64,000 nt of DNA from Nitrospirota bacterium (GTDB lineage: Bacteria > Nitrospirota > Thermodesulfovibrionia > Thermodesulfovibrionales > UBA6898), in the NCBI GenBank assembly GCA_021814475.1, contig JAKAIE010000001.1:1-64000 (forward strand), written 5' to 3'. Every line of letters begins with the position of its first letter. Position 1 is the first letter of the stretch. Shown here one piece after another: positions 52,977-61,559 of the stretch. A program made the position numbers and the translations under genes. The notes beneath the pieces are model-generated. The model was given only the letters and a program-made list of their open reading frames with translations. It made no database searches and was not told where the DNA came from.

Positions 52977-54068
52977 ATGGGATTCTTCGACAGGCTTAGA
53001 AGCGAGTTCGTTGATATCATACAGTGGCTCGACGATTCGAACGACACGCTCGTTCATCGTTTCGAGAGGTACGCAAACGAGATCAAGTACGAGGCGAAGC
53101 TCGTAGTCAGGGAAGGGCAGCAGGCGGTGTTTCTCAATGAAGGCCAGATCGCGGACGTATTTAAGCCCGGCACGTATACCCTGAATACGAAGAACCTGCC
53201 GATCATGGCCACCCTTCAGGGCTGGAAATACGGCTTCGAGAGCCCGTTCAAGGCAGAGGTCTATTTCTGCAGCACCCGCCAGTTCACGAACCTCAAATGG
53301 GGCACCCCCGGCCCGGTTACGATGCGCGACAAAGAGTTCGGCGCGATACGGGTCACATCTTTCGGCATATACTCTATCAGGATCAAGGACCCTGCGGTTT
53401 TCATAAGGGAGATCGTCGGGACCGACGGAAACTTTACGACCGAGTCGATCACTGACAATCTCCGGGGGAAGATAGGCATGAGGATCAAGGAGGTGCTTCC
53501 CGAGACAGGAATTCCTATCATCGATATGGAATCAAAGGTGATGGTCCTCGGCCAGATGCTGAAGGACCGCATAGCGCCTTCCTTCGAGGGGTTCGGCCTT
53601 GAGCTGACGGAGGTCCAGGTGCAGGACATAGGCCTCCCGGAGGAGGTCGAAAGCGCCATAGACAAGAGCGGCGCGATAAAGGCGGTGGGAGACCTGCGGA
53701 CCTTTACCCAGTATGAGACCGCCTCGTCGATAGGCGTTGCGGCCGCAAACCCCAGCGGGGTTGCGGCCGCAGGCGTCGGTATGGGCATGGGCTTTTCGAT
53801 GGCGAACCAGATGGGACAGGCGATGGCAGGCGGTCAGACGCCGTCTCCGGAGGCGCCTCCTCCGCTTCTCGTCTTTTATGCCGCGATCGGGGGAAAGCAG
53901 GAAGGCCCCTTCACCCTGGACATCCTCAAACAGAAGGTTGCCTCCGGCGTGATCACCGGGGAGACCCTGGTCTGGAGGACGGGGATGAAGGAATGGACCG
54001 CCGCGGGTCAGGTCCCTGACCTGGCCGGCCTATTTACGGAGACTCCTCCTCCGCTTCCGGGGACATAG
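52977..54068 (+). CDS. SPFH-domain (YdjI/virion-core-like) protein with GYF_2 tail
   Basis: A 363-residue membrane-associated scaffold protein. It starts GFFDRLRSEFVDIIQWLDDS, has the YdjI-like ANEIKYEAKLVVREGQQAVF, FKPGTYTL and LKWGTPGPVTMRDKEFGAIR (SPFH core about residues 30-240). A Gly/Ala/Met-rich segment (245-280) and a C-terminal GYF_2 domain (about 295-350: YAAIGGKQEGPFTLDILKQK, WRTGMKEWTAAGQ) follow. In B. subtilis, YdjI recruits PspA to membranes. It heads the operon, with GAGGGGGGTGG before the ATG. Confidence 0.85.
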   Translation: MGFFDRLRSEFVDIIQWLDDSNDTLVHRFERYANEIKYEAKLVVREGQQAVFLNEGQIADVFKPGTYTLNTKNLPIMATLQGWKYGFESPFKAEVYFCSTRQFTNLKWGTPGPVTMRDKEFGAIRVTSFGIYSIRIKDPAVFIREIVGTDGNFTTESITDNLRGKIGMRIKEVLPETGIPIIDMESKVMVLGQMLKDRIAPSFEGFGLELTEVQVQDIGLPEEVESAIDKSGAIKAVGDLRTFTQYETASSIGVAAANPSGVAAAGVGMGMGFSMANQMGQAMAGGQTPSPEAPPPLLVFYAAIGGKQEGPFTLDILKQKVASGVITGETLVWRTGMKEWTAAGQVPDLAGLFTETPPPLPGT

Positions 54069-54074
54069 TCCCTG

Positions 54075-55982
54075 ATGAAGGCCAACTGCCCGTCCTGCGG
54101 CGCCGAAGTCATTTTCAGGTCGAGCGTATCCGTCTTTTCGGTATGCGATCATTGCCAGTCGATGATCGTCAGAAAAGATATGGACCTCGAATCTCTCGGC
54201 AGCATGGCGCAACTCCCGGACGATATCTCGCCTCTGAAGATCGGCAGCCGCGGCAAGTGCAGAGGGTCGGCATTCGAGGTGATCGGCCGTCTCCGCGTCT
54301 CGTGGAGCGAGGGGGGATGGAACGAGTGGTATCTCCTCTTTGACGACGGAAATTTCGGCTGGCTCGCAGACGCGATGGGCTTCTTCATGGTGAGCATCGA
54401 GGTGGACGGCCCGGTTAAACTGCCTCCGCTTTCTATCCTCGAACCTGGGAAAGGGGTCGACCTCCAGAAGAAGAAATTCTCGGTCGACGACATAAAGGAG
54501 ACCTCATGTGTGGGAAGCGAGGGCGAACTGCCCTTCAGGGGCATCAGCGGCAGGAAGTCGGTGAGCGTCGACCTCAGCAACAATGCCGGAGAATTCGCGA
54601 ACATCGAATATCCTGAAGGGGAGGAGCCCAGGCTCTACATCGGAAGGTATATGGACTTCGCGAACCTCGAACTCTCGAACCTCAGGGACCTCGAAGCCGA
54701 TATCAAAAAAGTGCGGTCTTCGGAACTCTTCAAATGCCCGTCCTGCGGAGGGCCTTTTTCGATGCTCACCCCCGGCCTGACAGCTTCCGTGGCCTGCCAG
54801 TACTGCGGATCGACGATAGATACCACCCATCCGACTCTCGAGATCCTGAGCAGGGCCGAAAAGAAGATGACGATCAAGCCTCTCATCCCTATAGGCAGCA
54901 GGGGGACCCTCTTCGGGACCCAATGGGAGGTGACCGGATTCGTCAGGAGGGCCGACAAGACCGGGATATATACATGGGACGAATATCTCCTCTTCAATCC
55001 CTTCAGGGGGTTCAGATGGCTGACGACTTATAACGGCCACTGGAATTATGTCGAGATGATGCGTATCCGGCCGGAGCCTGCGGTGTCCGACGTGACGTAC
55101 GGGGGGAAAAGGTTCAAGCGGTTTCTCAACGGAAAGGCGAAGGTCGTCTATGTGCTCGGGGAGTTCTACTGGAGGGTCAGGATAGGGGAGACTGTTGACG
55201 TATCGGACTTCATAAACCCGCCCGAGATTCTCTCCTGCGAAAGCGACCGGACCGAGTCGGACTGGTCGGTCGGGAGGTATATCGAACCCGAGGAGGTTGC
55301 CGGGGCCTTCGGAATAAAGGAGAAAATGCCGGCAAAGGAGGGTGTGGCCCCGAACCAGCCGTCTCCGTATGGCAAATCCGCCCGGGGCATTTCGTTCACC
55401 TTCCTGGGCTTTGTCATGCTCCTGACCTTGCTCCAGATCTATTTTGTCGTGGCCTCGCCTGACAAGCAGGTATACAGAGGCAGCTTCACGTTCAACAGCA
55501 GTGATACGTCAAAGTCTCTGGTCTCCCCCTCATTCGACCTGCCCGGGGGCCCGAACAACCTTTCGGTAGAGATGCGGTCCAATCTCCAGAACGACTGGAT
55601 CGGCGCGGAAATCGACCTGGTCAACGACGGGACCGGCAAGAGTCTAGGTTTCGAGCAGGGCGTCGAATACTATTCTGGCACGGACAGCGACGGTTCATGG
55701 TCCGAGGGAAGCAGGGATAAGAGCCTGGTGCTTTCCTCAGTCCCTGCCGGAAGATACCACCTGGTGATCCAGCCTGCCGCGGACGCGACGAAGCCCGGCG
55801 AGCGGAGCTTCACCCTCTCTCTGCGGATGGGGGTGGCGACGTGGTGCAACTATTTTGCGGCCCTCCTGCTTATCGGGCTCTACCCGATATTTTCATGCGG
55901 GAAGGGCCGGAGCTTTGAAACTAAGAGATGGTCCGAGAGTGACCTTTCTCCCTACGGTACCTCTGATGACGAAGGAGAGTGA
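54075..55982 (+). CDS. Double zinc-ribbon / double DUF4178 membrane protein
   Basis: A 635-residue protein. Two repeats each hold a zinc ribbon (CPSCG ... CDHC at residues 5-27; CPSCG ... CQYCG near 219-240) followed by a DUF4178 domain (FEVIGRLRVSWSEGGWNEWY with LLFDDGNFGWL; WEVTGFVRRADKTGIYTWDE with LLFNPFRGFRW). A membrane helix at about 440-458 (ISFTFLGFVMLLTLLQIYFV) and another near 602-620 flank a beta-rich extracytoplasmic domain. It resembles B. subtilis YdjG in having a zinc ribbon plus membrane anchor. Its activity is unknown. Confidence 0.75.
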   Translation: MKANCPSCGAEVIFRSSVSVFSVCDHCQSMIVRKDMDLESLGSMAQLPDDISPLKIGSRGKCRGSAFEVIGRLRVSWSEGGWNEWYLLFDDGNFGWLADAMGFFMVSIEVDGPVKLPPLSILEPGKGVDLQKKKFSVDDIKETSCVGSEGELPFRGISGRKSVSVDLSNNAGEFANIEYPEGEEPRLYIGRYMDFANLELSNLRDLEADIKKVRSSELFKCPSCGGPFSMLTPGLTASVACQYCGSTIDTTHPTLEILSRAEKKMTIKPLIPIGSRGTLFGTQWEVTGFVRRADKTGIYTWDEYLLFNPFRGFRWLTTYNGHWNYVEMMRIRPEPAVSDVTYGGKRFKRFLNGKAKVVYVLGEFYWRVRIGETVDVSDFINPPEILSCESDRTESDWSVGRYIEPEEVAGAFGIKEKMPAKEGVAPNQPSPYGKSARGISFTFLGFVMLLTLLQIYFVVASPDKQVYRGSFTFNSSDTSKSLVSPSFDLPGGPNNLSVEMRSNLQNDWIGAEIDLVNDGTGKSLGFEQGVEYYSGTDSDGSWSEGSRDKSLVLSSVPAGRYHLVIQPAADATKPGERSFTLSLRMGVATWCNYFAALLLIGLYPIFSCGKGRSFETKRWSESDLSPYGTSDDEGE

Positions 55983-55988
55983 TTGACG

Positions 55989-56123
55989 ATGAAACTTTAC
56001 CTGCTGTACGGGGCGATCATATGCGCGCTTTTTTTTGGCGCGGGGTTGAGAGGCTATGTCCTCTCTGGCATCACGCAGTCTGCAAAATGGGGCCCTCAGG
56101 GGCACGGCATGTATCATAAATAA
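55989..56123 (+). CDS. Small (44-residue) membrane protein
   Basis: A short gene starting 6 bp after the DUF4178 stop. The N-terminal helix KLYLLYGAIICALFFGAGLR spans a membrane; the rest (GYVLSGITQSAKWGPQGHGM) is a short soluble tail ending HGMYHK. The CDS fills the gap between two operon genes, and 23 bp separates it from the DUF350 gene. I do not recognise a family. It may be a subunit of the membrane complex. Confidence 0.65.
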   Translation: MKLYLLYGAIICALFFGAGLRGYVLSGITQSAKWGPQGHGMYHK

Positions 56124-56146
56124 CGCGCAACATTCAAGGAGGAGAT

Positions 56147-56365
56147 ATGGACGGTTTAATCAATGCCAAGGACATGGTGGCCTCGGTGGTATTTTCGGTC
56201 TTCGGTCTCGTGCTCTTCGGGGTGGCCTTTTTCATCTTCGACAAGATCACCCCGGGCGAACTCGGCAATGAGATCCTCGAAAAGCAGAATATGGCGGCCG
56301 CGATCGTGGTTGCCGCGCTCATCCTCGGCATCTCGATCATTGTCGGCATGTCGATACACGGCTGA
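56147..56365 (+). CDS. DUF350 membrane protein
   Basis: A 72-residue protein with two hydrophobic helices: VVFSVFGLVLFGVAFFIFDK and AAAIVVAALILGISIIVGMS, separated by ITPGELGNEILEKQNMA. This is the DUF350 half-repeat, as in E. coli YjfL (which has more copies). AAGGAGG lies before the ATG. In E. coli the yjfIJKLMC operon links DUF350 with a PspA homologue and a glutathionylspermidine-synthase-like protein, which parallels the polyamine enzyme encoded next here. Confidence 0.85.
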   Translation: MDGLINAKDMVASVVFSVFGLVLFGVAFFIFDKITPGELGNEILEKQNMAAAIVVAALILGISIIVGMSIHG

Positions 56366-56380
56366 ATAAAGTCCCTGCAG

Positions 56381-57877
56381 ATGGCGTATGCCCTGCTTCT
56401 TTCCGTATTCATCATCTCGACCTGCGGTCTGGTCTATGAACTGACCGCAGGGGCGCTTGCAAGTTATCTCCTCGGGGACTCGGTCACCCAGTTTTCTATC
56501 ATTATCGGCGTCTATCTCTCGGCCATGGGGCTCGGCTCCTGGCTGTCGCGCCATATCGTCAGGAACGTCATCACGGTCTTTATCGAGGTCGAGATGCTCA
56601 TCGGTCTTGTCGGCGGCTGTTCGTCAGCCCTTCTCTTTACGCTCTTTGAAGTGTCGGCGTATTTCCGTTCCATCCTCTATCTGCTTATAAGCGTGACCGG
56701 GGTCCTGGTGGGGCTCGAAATACCCCTCATCATGCGGGTGCTCAAAAACAGGTTCGAGTTCAAAGACCTGGTCTCTAAGGTCTTCACCTTCGACTATATC
56801 GGCGCGCTTTTTGCGTCGCTCCTCTTCCCTCTCATCCTTGTGCCGTACCTCGGCCTGATCAGGTCTTCGTTCATGTTCGGCATCATCAATGTGCTGGTGG
56901 CGCTCTGGGCGCTCCGCCTTTTCAAAGATGAGGTGCGTTGGGCGAAGGGGCTCGCCGGGACTGCCTTTTTCCTCCTCGCCCTTCTTGCCACCGGGTTTGT
57001 CTGGTCCGGGAGTATCCTGCAGTTTACCGAGACCCTCGGGTACAAGGGGGACATAATCTACGCAAAGACCACCCACTATCAGCGCATGGTCCTTGTGCGC
57101 GACGCCGACAGCCTCCAGCTCTTCCTCAACGGGAATCTCCAGTTCAACTCCCGCGACGAATACAGGTACCACGAGGCCCTGGTGCATCCGGGGCTGGGCT
57201 CGATAAAGGAACCGAAAGATGTCCTTGTCCTCGGCGGAGGCGACGGTCTAGCCCTGAGGGAGATATTGAAGTACGGCACGGTCAGATCCGTAACCCTGGT
57301 AGACCTGGATCCCGCCATGACCAATCTCTTCAGGACCCACGAGACCCTCGTCGCGCTGAACAAGGGCTCGCTCAATTCGCCGAAGGTTAAGATCATCAAT
57401 GCCGACGGCTTTGTCTGGATCAGGGAGAACCGCAGGCTGTTCGACTTCATCGTCGTGGACCTTCCCGACCCTTCGAGCTTCTCTCTGGGCAAGCTCTACA
57501 CCAGCACCTTTTACCGGTTCCTGGACAGGGCCCTGGCCGAAGACGGCGTCATAGTGATCCAGAGCACTTCTCCCTTCGTGGCAAGAAAGGCCTTCTGGTG
57601 TGTCGTCAACACCCTCCGTTCCGTCGGCCTCGAAACGACTCCGTATCATGTATATCTTCCGTCTTTCGGAGAATGGGGGTATGTGATCGCGACGAAGAGG
57701 CCTTTCGTAATGCCGGACAGGTTCATGCCCGGGCTTCGCTTCATCACGCCCGAGACCGCAAAGGCGATGACCGGATTTCCGCCCGATATGGGGGAGGTCG
57801 CTACAGAGGTGAACAGACTGAACAACCAGGTCCTTGTGAGGTACTTTGAGGAGGAGTGGGCGAGGTATGTCCGCTGA
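56381..57877 (+). CDS. Membrane-spanning spermidine-synthase-like aminopropyltransferase
   Basis: A 498-residue protein. The first 210 residues form about seven helices (LLLSVFIISTCGLVYELTAG, FSIIIGVYLSAMGLGSWLSR, FDYIGALFASLLFPLILVPY). The C-terminal 290 residues are a spermidine synthase fold: LFLNGNLQFNSRDEYRYHEA, VLVLGGGDGLALREILKYG, VDLDPAMTNLF, INADGFVWIRE, VVDLPDPSSFSLGKLYT. The GGGDG and DxPDP motifs are intact. It probably uses decarboxylated AdoMet or a relative to modify a polyamine-like or membrane substrate. It starts 15 bp after DUF350 and overlaps the flavoenzyme gene by 11 bp. Confidence 0.85.
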   Translation: MAYALLLSVFIISTCGLVYELTAGALASYLLGDSVTQFSIIIGVYLSAMGLGSWLSRHIVRNVITVFIEVEMLIGLVGGCSSALLFTLFEVSAYFRSILYLLISVTGVLVGLEIPLIMRVLKNRFEFKDLVSKVFTFDYIGALFASLLFPLILVPYLGLIRSSFMFGIINVLVALWALRLFKDEVRWAKGLAGTAFFLLALLATGFVWSGSILQFTETLGYKGDIIYAKTTHYQRMVLVRDADSLQLFLNGNLQFNSRDEYRYHEALVHPGLGSIKEPKDVLVLGGGDGLALREILKYGTVRSVTLVDLDPAMTNLFRTHETLVALNKGSLNSPKVKIINADGFVWIRENRRLFDFIVVDLPDPSSFSLGKLYTSTFYRFLDRALAEDGVIVIQSTSPFVARKAFWCVVNTLRSVGLETTPYHVYLPSFGEWGYVIATKRPFVMPDRFMPGLRFITPETAKAMTGFPPDMGEVATEVNRLNNQVLVRYFEEEWARYVR

Positions 57878-59507
57878 TCCGCCGGACCGCTCCATCACAC
57901 GGCGCTCTTTTCTGAAAAAAACCGCCCTGGCCGCTGGAGCGGCCGCGGGACTGATCTCCTGCAATCCAGTTGTCCCCGCCGGGAGAAGGAAATTCCCCGG
58001 GCGCATTATGGGGGCGGACTGGAAGACCGGGCATATGCTGCTCGAAGGCAGGAAGACCGCGCCTTCAGCCACTGTCAAAACAGGCATCGTCATTGTCGGC
58101 GGCGGCATTGCAGGCCTATCCGCGGCAAGGGAACTGGCGAAGAATGGGTGCGGAGATTTTCTGCTCCTCGAACTTGGCGGGACGGTCGGCGGCAATGCCG
58201 CCAGCGGGGCCAACGCTGTTTCGGCGTATCCGTGGGGGGCGCATTATGTGCCTATACCCGGCGAAGAAGCGGTCTTCACGAGGGAGCTTTTCCGGGAGCT
58301 CGGGATCATAGAAGGATATGATTCAAAGGGGCTGCCGATCTACAATGAGTTTTATCTCTGCGCCGATCCGATGGAGAGGCTCTTCATCCACGGCAGGTGG
58401 CAGGAAGGGCTCGTGCCGAATATCGGCATCTCCGGAAGAGATAAACAGCAGTATGCCGAATTCTTCGGCATGATGGAAGGGTTCAGGCGGGCCAGGGGAG
58501 CGGACGGCAGACGCGCCTTTGCGATTCCCCTCGAACTCAGCTCAGCCGACGAACGCTTCCGGCGGTTTGACCGCATGAGCATGAGGAGGTTCATGTCCGT
58601 CAACGGCTGGGACTCGGAGCCTCTCCTGTGGTACACGGACTACTGCTGCCGCGATGATTACGGCAGTACGCTCGATGACGTCTCCGCCTGGGCGGGCATC
58701 CATTACTTCGCGGCAAGGGACGGAAGGGCGTCAAACGCAGAACCCCAGGCGGTCGTCACCTGGCCGGAGGGAAACGGGTGGATCGTCAGGAGGATGGCGG
58801 AGCCGTTGCACGACAGGATCCGGTGCAGTTCCTGTGTCCTGAATATCGGGAGATCCGGGAGCGATATCGCCACAGATGTCTTCGACAGCCGGACGAAGAC
58901 GGTGACCAGGGTCGTCTCTCAGGCGGTCGTATATGCCGCCCCGAGGTTCACCGCCATGAAGACGATACAGGACCTCCGTGACAGACCCTCTCCCTACGTG
59001 AAGGACTTCGGATACGCCCCCTGGGTTATCGCGAACATAACTGTCAGGGGAATTCCGGCAGGCAAGGGCGCCGCCCTCTCCTGGGACAATGTCGTATACA
59101 AGGGTGAGTCCCTCGGCTATGTGGACGCAGGTCATCAGGATATCTCGTATTACAGGGACAAGACGGTTATGACGTACTATAAACCCCTTGTCCCGGGAGA
59201 CCCGGCCGCTGAAAGGAAAAGGGCGCTCGGGACCGGGTACGATATATGGGCGGAGATGATCGTCAGGGAGCTCTCTGCGATCCATCCGGGCATCGAACAG
59301 GCCATCGAGGAACTGAATGTCTGGATCTGGGGGCATGCCATGATCAGGCCCGTGCCCGGATTCATATGGGGCGAGGCAAGGCAGGCCGCCCTGAAGCCGC
59401 TCGGCAGAATTCATTTTGCGCATTCCGACATGAGCGGCATATCCATATTCGAAGAGGCCCAGTACAGGGGGATCATGGCGGCAAGGGCCGCTGTGAACAG
59501 TGTATAG
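57867..59507 (+). CDS. Tat-exported FAD-dependent amine-oxidase-like lipoprotein
   Basis: A 546-residue flavoenzyme. The N-terminus DRSITRRSFLKKTALAAGAA is a canonical twin-arginine signal ending in GLISC, a lipobox, so a periplasmic lipoprotein is expected. The Rossmann motif IVGGGIAGLSAARELAKNG begins near residue 75, followed by GGTVGGNAASG and a C-terminal FAD contact HFAHSDMSGISIFEEAQYRG. The fold resembles flavin amine oxidases and phytoene-desaturase-like enzymes. It may oxidise a product of the preceding polyamine-synthase-like protein; the substrate is inference. The ATG at 57867 is preferred over 57846. Confidence 0.8.
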   Translation: MSADPPDRSITRRSFLKKTALAAGAAAGLISCNPVVPAGRRKFPGRIMGADWKTGHMLLEGRKTAPSATVKTGIVIVGGGIAGLSAARELAKNGCGDFLLLELGGTVGGNAASGANAVSAYPWGAHYVPIPGEEAVFTRELFRELGIIEGYDSKGLPIYNEFYLCADPMERLFIHGRWQEGLVPNIGISGRDKQQYAEFFGMMEGFRRARGADGRRAFAIPLELSSADERFRRFDRMSMRRFMSVNGWDSEPLLWYTDYCCRDDYGSTLDDVSAWAGIHYFAARDGRASNAEPQAVVTWPEGNGWIVRRMAEPLHDRIRCSSCVLNIGRSGSDIATDVFDSRTKTVTRVVSQAVVYAAPRFTAMKTIQDLRDRPSPYVKDFGYAPWVIANITVRGIPAGKGAALSWDNVVYKGESLGYVDAGHQDISYYRDKTVMTYYKPLVPGDPAAERKRALGTGYDIWAEMIVRELSAIHPGIEQAIEELNVWIWGHAMIRPVPGFIWGEARQAALKPLGRIHFAHSDMSGISIFEEAQYRGIMAARAAVNSV

Positions 59508-59614
59508 GAACGGTGATGAGGTTTCGTTCGGGGGGAATGTCTCCGCATGCGGCACAGAGCCCGGAATCCTTCTGATCTGACTCCTGAACAGAACTATCAG
59601 TCAATTCTTCCCGG

Positions 59615-59646
59615 CTAATTATGGGCTAATTCTCGCGGTGTATAGT
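59615..59646 (+). promoter_or_regulatory. OmpR-family direct-repeat box and -10 upstream of pepSY operon
   Basis: CTAATT-N5-CTAATT (59615-59620 and 59626-59631) is a direct repeat with 11-bp period, similar in layout to PmrA/QseB boxes. TATAGT at 59641-59646 lies 9 bp after it, so the box covers the -35 position as at activated promoters. The response regulator encoded downstream is the likely ligand (autoregulation). Confidence 0.6.
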
Positions 59647-59708
59647 GATTGTATCGGCAGACGCAAACGCGCCTGACCGAAATAAATCAAGTCGGAAGGA
59701 GTATTATC

Positions 59709-60020
59709 ATGAAAGCATCCGGGAATTACGTGATGGTTTTGTTGGGTCTGTTTCTGATGGCGTCCGCAACAGATGCGTTCGCCTATACAGGACAGAAATT
59801 AGCCGGAGATGCAAAGATCAGCCTGGAACAGGCGCGGGTGATCGCCCTCAGGGCCCATCCCGGGAAGATTGCCGATGAGGAACTGGAACAGGAGAAAGGC
59901 GGCAGCGGCCTGCGCTATTCCTTCGACATCCGACACGGCAAGGTCACGCAGGAAGTTGGCGTGGACGCCAAAACTGGCGATCTGCTGGAAAACGCACCGG
60001 AGGGTCCTGACGCGGACTAA
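59709..60020 (+). CDS. PepSY-domain periplasmic protein
   Basis: A 103-residue protein with a signal peptide cut near TDAFA (residue 25) and one PepSY domain: KISLEQARVIALRAHPGKIA, LRYSFDIRHGKVTQEVGVDA, KTGDLLE. Small PepSY proteins often regulate peptidases or act as ligands of sensor kinases. GGAAGGAG precedes the ATG at 59709. It is the first gene of the operon behind the direct-repeat box and may modulate the histidine kinase encoded at its end. Confidence 0.85.
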   Translation: MKASGNYVMVLLGLFLMASATDAFAYTGQKLAGDAKISLEQARVIALRAHPGKIADEELEQEKGGSGLRYSFDIRHGKVTQEVGVDAKTGDLLENAPEGPDAD

Positions 60021-60105
60021 ATTCTCTTTGGGCCTCAAGGCCACTTTTCAGTTGCTCAAAAATATCAAAACTGTCATAAAATTGGCAGGTAGAAAGGAAA
60101 GTCGT

Positions 60106-60864
60106 ATGGACAATATCAGTGAGCGCACCTTGAGCAAGGTTCCAGAAGTCACTTTGATCTTCTGGATTATTAAAATAGCGGCTACCACCCTGGGTGAAAC
60201 CGGCGGCGATACAGTGTCTATGTCTATGAAACTGGGTTATCTTGTTGGAACAGCCATTTTCGCCGCAATTTTTCTGGTCGCTGTAGCTGCCCAAATTAAG
60301 GCAAGGGGCTTCCACCCGTTCCTCTACTGGACGACGATAATCGCAACGACAACAGTTGGAACGACGTTGGCTGATTTTGCAGACCGGTCCCTTGGAATAG
60401 GATATGCCGGGGGTGCATTGTTGCTATTTATCCTGCTGATGGCATCACTGTTCATTTGGTACCGTTCACTGGGCACGGTATCGGTTGATACCATCAGTTC
60501 TCCAAAAGCAGAGATGTTCTATTGGCTGACAATCATGTTTTCTCAGACCTTAGGGACTGCTCTGGGCGACTGGACCGCCGACACTGCCGGACTTGGTTAC
60601 GGAGGCGGCGCGCTTGTGTTCAGTGTCTTGCTGGCCCTTGTGGTTGCGGCGTACTACAGGACAAACATATCCCGTACTATGCTGTTTTGGGCGGCGTTTA
60701 TTCTTACGCGCCCGCTTGGGGCGGTAGTCGGAGATCTTCTTGACAAGCCGCTCAGTGCGGGCGGGCTGGCATTAAGCCGCTATTCCGCCTCGGCTGCGCT
60801 TTTTGCATTTATGCTGACGTGTATTTTATTTTTCAAGCAGAGGGCAGCGGAAAAGGTTCATTAA
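60106..60864 (+). CDS. COG4705-type membrane protein with four GD-type repeats
   Basis: A 252-residue polytopic protein with about eight helices. Four repeats carry similar loops: ATTLGETGGDTVS, TTTVGTTLADFADRS, SQTLGTALGDWTADT and TRPLGAVVGDLLDKP. Each follows a helix, giving an internally repeated membrane fold with acidic residues inside. This is the COG4705 family, of unknown transport function, often found with two-component genes. AAAGGAAAG precedes the ATG at 60106. The only coupling evidence is position. Confidence 0.75.
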   Translation: MDNISERTLSKVPEVTLIFWIIKIAATTLGETGGDTVSMSMKLGYLVGTAIFAAIFLVAVAAQIKARGFHPFLYWTTIIATTTVGTTLADFADRSLGIGYAGGALLLFILLMASLFIWYRSLGTVSVDTISSPKAEMFYWLTIMFSQTLGTALGDWTADTAGLGYGGGALVFSVLLALVVAAYYRTNISRTMLFWAAFILTRPLGAVVGDLLDKPLSAGGLALSRYSASAALFAFMLTCILFFKQRAAEKVH

Positions 60865-60893
60865 AGCGCGGCAGATTGGCCGCAGGAGGGTAC

Positions 60894-61559
60894 ATGCGCG
60901 TTCTGTTGGTAGAAGACGACCCCATGATCGGAGAGGCTATCCGGGAAGCGCTCAAGGATGCGTCATATGCGACTGATTGGGTGAAGAACGGGCTGGCCGC
61001 GCTCAACACGATCGCTTGTCAGAACTACGACCTCATCCTACTCGACCTGGGTTTGCCGGGCAAGGATGGGCGGGAGGTGCTGAACGTGATCCGTGCCAAA
61101 AAAAATCCTGTGCCTTTGCTGATCATCACTGCACGGGATGGGCTGGATGATCGGATTCGGGGGTTGGACGCCGGCGCTGACGACTATGTTCTCAAGCCTT
61201 TCGAGATGGCAGAGTTGCTTGCCCGGATGCGCGCCGTACTGCGACGCAAGGGGGGGATTGCATCACCCAATTTTACCAATGGCATAGTGTCGCTTGATCC
61301 GGCAACGCGAGAAGCAACGGTCAATACAGGAGGGCCGGTACAGCTTTCCAGCAGGGAATTCGCTCTTTTGCAGGCCCTGCTTGTTCGACCCGGGGCAATT
61401 CTTTCCCGCAGCGATCTGGAAGAGCGAATTTACGGATGGGGCGAGGAAGTAGAAAGCAACGCCGTAGATTTCCTGATTCACGCGCTGCGCAAGAAACTGG
61501 GAGGCGAGGTCATCAAAAATGTCAGGGGGGCAGGATGGATGGTTTCAAAAAACGGTTGA
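60894..61559 (+). CDS. OmpR/QseB-family response regulator
   Basis: A 221-residue transcription factor. The receiver domain has MRVLLVEDDPMIGEAIREAL, phosphoacceptor Asp in LILLDLGLPGKDG, and Lys in VLKPFEMAELLARMRAVLR. The winged-helix C-terminus has LSSREFALLQALLVRPGAIL and VDFLIHALRKKLG. An ATG at 60894 preceded by GGAGG is preferred. It overlaps the kinase gene by 25 bp. It likely binds the CTAATT direct repeat at 59615. Confidence 0.9.
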   Translation: MRVLLVEDDPMIGEAIREALKDASYATDWVKNGLAALNTIACQNYDLILLDLGLPGKDGREVLNVIRAKKNPVPLLIITARDGLDDRIRGLDAGADDYVLKPFEMAELLARMRAVLRRKGGIASPNFTNGIVSLDPATREATVNTGGPVQLSSREFALLQALLVRPGAILSRSDLEERIYGWGEEVESNAVDFLIHALRKKLGGEVIKNVRGAGWMVSKNG

